DNA of 64,000 nt from NCBI GenBank assembly GCA_046350375.1, contig JAXMAO010000002.1, positions 248,001 through 312,000 of the forward strand, in the 5' to 3' direction. This stretch comes from JAXMAO01 sp046350375. GTDB taxonomy: Bacteria; Planctomycetota; Phycisphaerae; UBA1845; UTPLA1. The position numbers were made by a program, and so were the translations under genes. Below are positions 54,520-62,664 of the stretch, piece after piece (positions within the stretch are counted from its first letter, which is position 1; each line of letters opens with the position of its first letter). The notes under the pieces were generated by a model. The model ran no database searches. It had not been told where the DNA came from and saw nothing but the letters and a program-made list of their open reading frames with translations.

Positions 54520-55600
54520 CTACTTTGGCTCCGGCGACGGGCCATTCGCGCCGTTGCTACTCGTGTCGAAGGGCCATCCATTGAATCGACAAGGGCAGCG
54601 AGTGTACGAACCGCTTGACGAGAAATTGATCTTCAAGGTATATGGCTCCGCCTCACCAAGTGTAACGGTCTCCGCGATCGCGTTCTTGATAATATCAGTG
54701 GCATACGACCCGTTAGGGTCAATAATATCATTCCATGTGACATTGACGCGGAACTGCACGCAGCAACATCCGCGCTTTGTCAGGACACCGGTAACGTGCA
54801 GTCCACCAACTTGCCTGTTCGTACCGTGAAGGTAATTGTAGCCGGTGATAGATTCGCCGTTTTGCATCTCCGCGGCAATTCGTACATCAAACTTATCCTC
54901 GGCGCTTTCTCCTGGTCGAGCACACAGGGATGCAATTCGTTGAAGTAGCACTGCCTGCACTGCGTCGGCCAGATCTGGGTCAACCATCAAATACTGAGTC
55001 CACTGTGGGTCATTAGAAATGACGTGATCGACCCCGCCGCCAGTCAAGTACCAATCCAGGATTTGACGACCGGCCCAGTCGCTTGCAAAATCACCTCCAG
55101 TCTCTCGTGAACGAGGACGGTTCTGTGGCCTGCAGTCAGCCCGAAGTTCCGTATCTGAGCGCCGTCTTCTGTCCCGGCGCCAGACATCCAATCCGAACGC
55201 ATCAACGGCGTAAGTGGTTCGATTACCAATGAACTCAAGGATGTTCAGCCCGCCGTTTTCGCCAATTGGATCCCTACCTGCCCATCTTCCCCACTTCGGC
55301 CCGTAGAAGCGGTAGCCGTAATAGACCCACCCCGTCTCGTCGTCGTGGAACTTGGTGCTGAACCGGAAGGGGTTCTCTGGCGCATACTCGCCGTCCGTCT
55401 CGGCCGTGATGTTACCGTAGGCGTCGTACTCGTACGCCGTGACCACCGAGCCGTCGTCGAGCGAGATGAGCTGGCCGACATTGCCATTGCCGTCGTAGAG
55501 GTACGCCTGCCCGAGGCCGGACATCTGCGGAGTAACAAGCGTCCAGTCGAGCACTGCCAGCAATCCGCCGATGCCGCCGGCCGCGGGCGTCGTTGACGTA
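54520..55600 (-). CDS. RHS cassette 3: core fragment plus C-terminal tip
   Basis: Core block GGIGGLLAVLDWTLVTPQ to GRWAGRDPIGENGG, then AVDAFGLDVW and a tip of about 220 residues: DFASDWAGRQILDWYLTGGG, DPQWTQYLMVDPDLADAV and RGCCCVQFRVNVTWNDIIDP. The open frame reaches 55689 but the first part is out of frame with RHS: at 55572-55586 the core joins, via a 12-bp shared word, a segment that belongs about 700 nt upstream in cassette 1 (KYAYVNDARG). The tip has a WND/CCC cluster but no family I can name. Confidence 0.72.
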
Positions 55601-55673
55601 GGCATACTTCGACCGCGTCGCCGTCGATCAAGTCGGTGATTCACTAGCTCATGTCGAGAGCAGCGCGCGCCCA

Positions 55674-56117
55674 TCAACCGATCACCCAAACAGACGCACC
55701 ATCCAACAGAGCATCTCTATGCTCCAAGTAAAACTGAATGAGAATGCCATCCGTCGTGCGAAAGCGCAGTTCCCGTGTTCCGCTGCCACCTAGAATAGTC
55801 TCTCCCTCAAACGCTGCTCGTGTTCTCATCAGGCTCCTGATACTCGATTCACTGATGCCGGGCCTGACGTTGGATCGTAGCCAATCAGAAAGACGTTGCA
55901 TCTGCGTATCTGTGTGGTCTGGCGGAAGGCACCGAGTCAGAAGGACTATCTCAATGACGCCAGCGCCGTGCCCGGCAGGTGTTGGCTCATGGGTGTCCGA
56001 CATCACGACCCTCACGCCTGAGCCTGGGGTTGGTGACCTCGGCTGATGGCACGAAGCACTCAAGGCTGCGCCCAAGCACAGGATCGACAATAGCAGTGTT
56101 ACGCTGACCAGATTCAT
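55674..56117 (-). CDS. Tip partner 2: small lipoprotein
   Basis: Not recognised. 147 aa. N-terminal LVSVTLLLSILCLGAALSAS-C gives a plausible lipobox, followed by a helical then beta region (RELRFRTTDGILIQFYLEHR). ATG 56117 overlaps the stop of tip 2 (ATGA). Candidate immunity protein. Confidence 0.55.
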   Translation of the reverse strand: MNLVSVTLLLSILCLGAALSASCHQPRSPTPGSGVRVVMSDTHEPTPAGHGAGVIEIVLLTRCLPPDHTDTQMQRLSDWLRSNVRPGISESSIRSLMRTRAAFEGETILGGSGTRELRFRTTDGILIQFYLEHRDALLDGASVWVIG

Positions 56118-57640
56118 CGGAATACGCCGCCAGCTAGATCAAGCTTCGAACAATCGCAACAGAAACACTTCTGAATGATCTCGGCGCCCGCGGCCCCGGC
56201 AGAGCGGGGATAGCTAAGAAACAGGTTCGCCCAAGGATCGCTAACGTCGGTAAAGACGTTGCGGCGATCTTGCTTTGTAAACCACTTACCATTTGTGCAT
56301 GGATCCTGCCCGAGCATGTGGAAATCGCACTGGTATGCCGGCGTTGGAGGCCCTACAAAGTTGTGCGTCATCCGATACCATCCGATTTGCCATCGATACA
56401 AGAATAGCATCAGCATGCGCGGCCTCGCGTTCCCCTTCTGCTTGCAGCAGTCCGCGCTACTTGACGCATTTGAACAATCCACGACTGTGCAGCCCTTTGG
56501 TGTGAACCGCCTTGCGCTCGTCCACGTGCCTTCCGTACATGGCGCTCCAAGGCTAGGCCAATTAACCCACAGCCTGGTGGAGCAGGATCTCCCTGCGCAG
56601 TTCTGGTACTCTCCTTGAGTGTTGGGATGCTCTCGCCCCCAAGGTGGAATCGGTGCAGGCTGAGTTGGCGGTGGTGCCTCCTCCGTTGGGGGCTGCGGGA
56701 AAAGTCCCAACGGGTCCAACATGTCGACTGCGTCATTCAAGACGAACAAATAGCAAGTGAAACTCAGTCACGCTTCAATCGGATCCCTACCTGCCCATCT
56801 TCCCCACTTCGGCCCGTAGAAGCGGTAGCCGTAATAGACCCAGCCGGTCTCGTCGTCGTGGAACTTGGTGCTGAACCGGAACGGGTTCTCTGGCGCATAC
56901 TCGCCATCCGTCTCGGCCGTGATGTTACCGTAGGCGTCGTACTCGTACGCCGACCACCGAGCCGTCGTCGAGCGAGATGAGCTGGCCGACATTGCCATTG
57001 CCGTCGAGGCATGCCCGCCGAGGTCATGGACAAGGCGGAGTAACAAGCGTCCAGCGCCTCGCCGCGCCGCCGGCCGCAGGCGCCGGCAGTCGGGTCACCC
57101 GCAACTGCCGCCGCCAGTCCACGCCCTGGCTGCTGTCCAGCTGGAGGAGTCCAGCCCCCACGTGAACTGGCGGAGAATCGCCGGGCTGCCCGTCGGTGTC
57201 CAGGCCGTCCATCTCGGTCACCATTGCAGCGGTTCCAGCCATCATAGACAAACCGGGCCGTCCGCCGTAGTCGCCCAGTCGGACGAGCCGGCGTCCCAGT
57301 GAAACACCCGCTTCCGCGTCCGCCGGCCGACGTAATCGTAGTCATAGACCGACTTCAAGTCACCGCCGCCGGCGTCGGCCGGCAGCATGACTCAGCCGGT
57401 CTTCGGCGTCCCACTCGAAGCGGTAGAGCCGTCGGCCGCCAGGTCGCCGTCGGCGCGAAGCCGTCGACTCGCTGGGCTGGCTGGTCGAGGTGTACCGGCG
57501 CCGCGTTGGGCGTGTAGCTGGTGTCGAGCCGGTGCCGACCGTGGCCGACGTTCGGTTTCCGATCGGGTCGTAGGCGTGCGGTCGAGGGTGTGGACGGGCT
57601 GCGTGGTCGGCGATGTCGTGGCCGGACGCATGCTCATTCC
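56114..57640 (-). pseudogene. RHS cassette 2: damaged core plus tip
   Basis: The core from AYDPIGNRTSATVG (about 57570) to FYGPKWGRWAGRDPIEA (56770) is recognisable but carries many small deletions between about 57000 and 57500, scattered in three frames. A further shift near 56765 separates it from the tip (56114-56749; LNDAVDMLDPLGLFPQPP, then a proline linker and a cysteine-rich part with SCSTRLWVNW, CSNASSSADCCKQ, KCFCCDCSKL). Either a decayed copy or poorly polished repeat; the tip and partner 2 frames are intact. Confidence 0.65.
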
Positions 57641-57694
57641 AACTACGGACTGGCGCGCGACTCTGGCCGGTCAAAGGTTACTTCAGCCGTCTTG

Positions 57695-58153
57695 TCAGTC
57701 GCTAACCGAGGAGCGCCGCCGCCGCATCGCCCCAAATGCAGTGGCGAAGGCCATTCTTTTCGAATTGCTCCTCGCTGAGTCTTCACTGCTCCGGATAGTA
57801 CAAGACACTTGACCATGACGTTCTTCGTCGAATGCTACAATCCAATCGCCTCTGTCTGAGAACCGCAAGTCCTGAACAAATTCATATGAAATCACTGACT
57901 GGCTCGGGTCTCGGCGAAATGGGCATTGACAATCGCGAATGGATAGTCGATCTTGCCTAATGAGTGATTTTAGCGAGGGAATCGGCGAGCTGTCGTTGGG
58001 GTCATGTCGAAGAAGCTCGGACCCGAGAGTGCGGAGGTTGGCCAGGCATCGCTGGGCCGTCTTTCGATACGGTACGTTGACCCAATAGTCAAAGACAGCT
58101 CCCGCGATAGCAAGCAGCGAGAGTCCGATCACCACTCGGCGATTAGCGGTCAT
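57695..58153 (-). CDS. Tip partner 1: membrane-anchored small protein
   Basis: Not recognised. 152 aa from ATG 58153. N-terminal helix (VVIGLSLLAIAGAVFDYWV), then LRTLGSELLRHDPNDSSPI and a CPF segment, similar in layout to pilin-like DUF1559 N-termini but lacking a clear prepilin site. Starts 35 nt after the stop of tip 1. Candidate immunity partner. Confidence 0.5.
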   Translation of the reverse strand: MTANRRVVIGLSLLAIAGAVFDYWVNVPYRKTAQRCLANLRTLGSELLRHDPNDSSPIPSLKSLIRQDRLSIRDCQCPFRRDPSQSVISYEFVQDLRFSDRGDWIVAFDEERHGQVSCTIRSSEDSARSNSKRMAFATAFGAMRRRRSSVSD

Positions 58154-58187
58154 GATCTGATCCTCAGGAGTCTCACTGCGACCAGTC

Positions 58188-61100
58188 TCATGGAATCTCC
58201 GGACACCCATTTGATGGAACTGCTTGTTCAAGCTCTTCTTGAAGTTGCCGAATGAACCAGTAGCAGTCTCGGTACCAACCATAAGTGCAGCCATCTAGGC
58301 GCTTGGCCGCAGCAACCACCCGCTCCGCTGTTTCGCACGCCACGCACCATTCAGAGACAACAAATGTGTCGCCCTCCCATCCCGTTTGCCTGAAGTGCGG
58401 CACAAAGTTTACGTGTGGCGCGGAGGCGGGCCCACCCTTAATCGGAGCATGGTCCAGCGTCCATCTACGACCATCGGAACACTTGATCACCATCGACTCG
58501 TGCGCGCCATATGTTGATCCGACGATTCCAAGGGGCCACCAGGGGCTAGGCGAATTGAGGCGGCGCCTCTGAATTCGGCAGCTACAACAAGCTCCCTGGG
58601 TCGCCGAATCAAGACGAAGAAATGGTTCATCACTTAGTGAGCAACGACAGCAGGTCATCGGATCGGAGAATCGCGCGCAGAACACAGTCCGTTGCCCGTG
58701 CCCAGCGAGAGCGAACCCGGCGAAGGCGAGCGGTCGGAATTCCCTGTACTTGCAGCATGCCGAGCCGCCGAACGAAGGCACGAGCATTCCTGCTAGCTCA
58801 CCGAGGGGGTCGATCTGCGCCACTGGGTCACAGCGATCGAATGAGTAGACACCGAGCTCGCCCTTTTCGCCAATTGGATCCCTACTCCCCCACCTCCCCC
58901 ACTTCGGCCCGTAGTAGCGGTAGCCGTAATAGACCCAGCCGGTGTCGTCGTCGTGGAACTTGGTGCTGAACCGAAACGGATTCTCGGGGGCATACTCGCC
59001 ATCCGTCTCGGCCGTGATGTTACCGTAGGCGTCATACTCGTAGGCGGTGACCACCGAGCCGTCGTCGAGCGAGACGGCTGCCCGAGCGCCGTTGCCGCTG
59101 GAGGTACGCCTGCCCGAGGCCGGACATCTGCGGAGTAACAAGCGTCCAGTCGAGCACCGCCAGCAGCCCGCCGATGCCGCCGGCCGCGCGCAGGGCGGGC
59201 AGGGCGCTGTCACTGACGGGCTGGAAGCCCGTACCACCCGAACTCGTCCACGCCCCGCCACTCTGGCCGCCGCTCAGCCCGGAGAGGTCCAGGCCCCAGG
59301 TGAACTGGCGGAGGATCGCCGGGTTGCCATCTTCGTCGGTGTCCAGGCCGTCCATCTCGGTCACCAGGTTCCAGCCATCGTACACGAACCGCCGGTCGAG
59401 GTCGGGCGCGGTCGCCCAGTCGGACGAGCCGGTGTCCCAATGATAGACCCGCTTCCGCGTCCGCCGGCCGAGGTAATCGTAGTCATAGACCGACTTCAAG
59501 TCACCGCCGCTCGGCTGCGTCGTCGCGGGCAGCACGACCTTCAGCCGGTTCTCGGCGTCCCACTCGAAGCGGTGCGAGCCGTCGGCCGCCAGGTTGCCGT
59601 CGGCGTCGTAGCTGAACGACTCGCTGGGCTGGCTGGTCGAGGTGTACTGGTTCAGCGCGTTGGCGGTGTAGCTGGTGGCCGAGCCGGTGCCGACCGTGGC
59701 CGACGTTCGGTTTCCGATCGGGTCGTAGGCGTAGTCGCGGTCGAGGGTGTGGACGGGCTGCGTGGTCGAGCTGACGTTCGAGCCAAGGTAGCGGTCGGAC
59801 GCGGCCAGCTCGTTGCGGTTGTTGTAGCCCCATCACGAAGTGACTGGCGTCGAAGGCCGTGCCGGTATAGACGACGCTCGTCCGCCGGCCGCGGGCGTCG
59901 TTGACGTAGGCGTACTTCGAGCGCGTCGCCGTGCCCCACTTGTTCTCGACGAACGAGAGCAGGTCGCGCGTGGTCTCGTAGCGGCGGGTGGACTTTGCGA
60001 GGATGGTGCCGGTGACGTTTTCATACTTGACCATCGTGACGCGGTCGCCGCCGGACTCGTACTCATAGTCGGCCGCCCCGGTGCCCGGCTGGGTCGTCGG
60101 CGGCAGGCCCGGGCCGACGACCTGGAGGACGCGGCCGACCGAGTCGTAGGCCCAGTCGGATTCGTACTCGGCCGTGCCGGGGATGAGGAACTCTCCGCCG
60201 CCGGGATGCGGCTGGCCGTCATCCACCATCGGGCCGACGGCGGCGCCGTTCGGTCGGCCGGGGATGCCGGTACTGGAGGATTCGTAGCGGCGCTGGACGT
60301 ACTTCTTGTAGCCGGCCGGCGCGTCGAGCACGTCGATCTGGTCGTAGTCGAACTGAAGATCGCTGCTGCGGTAGTTGAAGGTGTGCCCCTGGGTGGAGCT
60401 GGTCACGGTCGCCAGGCGGCCCAGCCGGTCGTAGGTGAAGGCGAGGTCGGGCGTATCGTCGGAGTAGTCCACGCCGGTGCGGTCGCCGGTATCCTGGTCG
60501 TACGTGTAGGTGGTGGTCAGTTCGTTGTTGCTTGCGTCCAGGCGGGCCCAGGTCCGCTGCGTGAGCGCCCCGCCGGGGGAGTAAGAGTAAGTGACCTGCG
60601 AATCGTCGGCGTAACGCTTGGTGGTCAGCAGGCCGGTGGTGTCGTCATACTCCCAGGTGGTGGTGTCGCCCGCGGCCGATCCGCCGGGCCAGCTGCTGGC
60701 GGTCCAGTCGACCGAGTCCGTGCGGAATGTCGTAAGCGAGTATCGCTGCCCGTAGTCGTTGTATTCCATGCTGACCGGCTGCGGCGAGTCGCCCCAGACG
60801 CGAGTCACCTCGCCGCGGGAATTGTATGCGTACCGTGTTGCCGGCCGCTGGCTGCTGATGGCCGGCCCCTGGACGACGCTCAGTCGACCCGAGTCGTCGT
60901 AGGAGTAAAGCGTCGAGTTGCCGGCCCCGTCGACGGTGTCGGTGACCTGGCCTGTGGTCGAATCGTAGTGCACCTGAGTCGTTCGCGTGGGGGTGAGACT
61001 GGCGTCGGTCGTGCTGGTCCGCCGGGCCAAGGCGTCGTAGCCGAAGGTGGTCTCCCGACCGGTGCTCGTCCGATCGTAGATGACCAGCCCGTTGCGCCGT

Positions 61101-62000
61101 TTGACGAGGGCATGCGTGGCCGAGCCGGGTACGGTCGTCTCGTCGGTGACAAGCTTGTTGGACCGATCGACGGTTGTGGTTGCGTGCGTCGCGTTGCCAT
61201 TGGCATCGATGCTGTCGATGCTGCGCTGCACACCCGAGGCCAGGCCGGTCAGTTGCTCGCGGACGGTGCTGATGGTCGTGGCAGTGGTTGTGCCGGGGCG
61301 ATAGACGTTGGTCAGCGTCTGGCGGTACCACTGTGAACTGAGTTGCACGACGCTGGAGACGGTTTCTGTAATGCGGTCGGTGCCGGAGCTCGATACCGTC
61401 AGCGCCTTGTCACGGTTCACGTCGGCGCCCTGCCGATACGGGTCGCCAAAGTCATCGTAAGTGTAAACCGTGCACGGACCCTCGGCGTTGATCGTGTACG
61501 GATCGGTCTTCGAGTCGTTAGGCACGAGGGCGTTTGTCCTCTTGACGTGCAGCTTGTGCAGCCCGGCCGACGAGCCGGAGGAGTCATAGTACTCATAGAT
61601 CGTCTGCACCAGGTTGCCGGTGCCGAAGCCGAACCGTTCCACCATCCGGGGCCGTCCGAGCGCATCGAGGTAGGTGGTCTCGACCCGGGGCGAGTCGGAC
61701 GCGGCCAGCCGCACCTCGGACATTCGCACGGCCAGCGGGCCATCTTCCACCGACAGGGTCTGCGGCGCGTAGTAGTAATACCGCCCGACCACGGCCGTCC
61801 CGCTCACGCTCCGCATCTGCCCATCGCGGTAATAGGCCGTGATCTCCGTCGGACTGTCGCTACCCGGCAGCGTACGCGTGACACGTTGTCCGCCGCCGCT
61901 GGTCAGGTCGTAGGAATAGCTCGTCGATAATCCGGTCGTCTCAGTCGACTGCGTCATTCGGCCGGCACGATCGTAGACTGACGCGCTAGACCGGCTCAAC
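58188..62000 (-). CDS. RHS/YD-repeat protein, long copy (cassette 1), 5'-truncated
   Basis: About 1250 residues with frameshifts repaired. Many YD-type repeats (YDRAGRMTQSTETTG, TYDDFGDPYRQG, GYDALARRTSTTDASLT, YSYDDSGRLSVVQG, TYDRLGRLATVTSS) lead to the shared core and DPIG...DPLG boundary, then a tip of about 200 residues with 12 cysteines ending TYGWYRDCYWFIRQLQEEL. An extra base in C4 59827-59830 and indels at about 59075-59110 break the frame. There is no signal peptide or N-terminal domain: homology stops near 61990, where the opposite-strand integrase fragment begins, so the 5' end was lost. Proteins of this class form shells around a toxic tip. Confidence 0.85.
59216..59232. repeat. 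GGTGFQPV palindrome, copy in cassette 1
   Basis: ACGGGCT-GGA-AGCCCGT, 7-bp arms, at the same place in the RHS core as the copies at 53432 and 49821. Confidence 0.65.
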
Positions 62001-62396
62001 GAGCCGCTCGCCTCGGTGGTCGCCTTGAACGCCAACCTGCGGACCCACTTCCTGCGACTCGTGAAGCGAGCCGGCCTCGACTCCTGGCCGCGCCCGTTCC
62101 ACAACCTCCGTGCCAGCCGGCAGACCGAACTCGAAGAGTCGTTCCCGTCGCATGTCGTCTGCGCCTGGCTGGGCAACTCGACGGTCATCGCGCGAAAGCA
62201 CTACTTGCAGGTGACCGCCGACCACTTCGCCAAGGCGGTGCAGAATCCGGTGCAGCAATCCGCCGCACAGCCACGCACTGACCCGCGCAACGAACCCCCG
62301 ATCCGCGTTTTCACCGCAGAAAACCGCACCGACCCGCATCACGCCGCCAAGGAACTGGGCGATACAGGACTCGAACCTGTGACCCCCTCGGTGTAA
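62001..62396 (+). pseudogene. Tyrosine recombinase (integrase) C-terminal fragment
   Basis: About 130 codons: NLRTHFLRLVKRAGLDSWPR, FHNLRASRQTELEESFPSHV (the H-x-x-R block with catalytic Arg), CAWLGNSTVIARKHYLQVT with the catalytic His/Tyr region (HYL), then NPVQQSAAQPRTDPR and GDTGLEPVTPSV ending inside the tRNA-Val gene on the opposite strand. The first about 250 residues of the enzyme are missing; the break coincides with the 5' end of RHS cassette 1. Not functional as it stands. Confidence 0.85.
62357..62376 (+). other. Candidate attachment-site half (right), in tRNA-Val
   Basis: GGGCGATACAGGACTCGAAC, the antisense of the tRNA 3' end, repeated with one mismatch at 49475-49494. The tRNA remains intact, as expected if the incoming element restored its 3' end. 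Confidence 0.55.
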
Positions 62397-62428
62397 ACGA
62401 GGTGCTCTGCCAATTGAGCTAATCGCCC
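62357..62428 (-). tRNA. tRNA-Val (anticodon TAC)
   Basis: 72 nt, folds as a full cloverleaf: acceptor GGGCGAT/ATCGCCC, D arm GCTC/GAGC, anticodon arm CCTCG-TTTACAC-CGAGG with anticodon TAC, T arm ACAGG-TTCGAGT-CCTGT. CCA is not encoded (the next bases are AGTTCC). The integrase fragment on the other strand ends within it, as is typical for islands that use a tRNA 3' end as attachment site. Confidence 0.97.
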
Positions 62429-62483
62429 GCGGCCGCATTCTATCGCGCACGCGAGCCGGTGCGATCGGCCGTCGGCAACCAGC

Positions 62484-62554
62484 CGCCGCACCACTACCCG
62501 TCGCTGGCGAATCGCCGCACCGCCACCCGTCGCCGGTGAATCGCCGCACCGCGG
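62484..62554. repeat. 29-bp tandem repeat, about 2.4 units
   Basis: Units at 62484-62512 and 62513-62541, each starting CGCCGCACC and ending GAAT, with a partial third unit to about 62554. It lies between tRNA-Val and the next gene; the rest of 62429-62664 holds no gene. Confidence 0.6.
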
Positions 62555-62664
62555 TCCGTGCCGCGCGGCCCGGCGCCGGCCGCACGGCCCGCCAAAATGC
62601 AACCGGCCCGGGCCGGCGACCTTGCAGCCGCCGATCCGGGCCGGAGCGAGGGCTCGCGTCCGCC

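Noticed and set aside
59840..61336. 498-residue plus-strand frame over RHS cassette 1
   Set aside because: Antisense of YD repeats; its repetitive look is inherited from the RHS gene.
49678..62000. Integron-like cassette array
   Set aside because: No attC-type sites between cassettes; the shared units are coding RHS core and all lie in one orientation, which fits Rhs recombination better.
62484..62554. CRISPR array
   Set aside because: Units are adjacent without spacers and only two and a half copies; no cas genes in the window.
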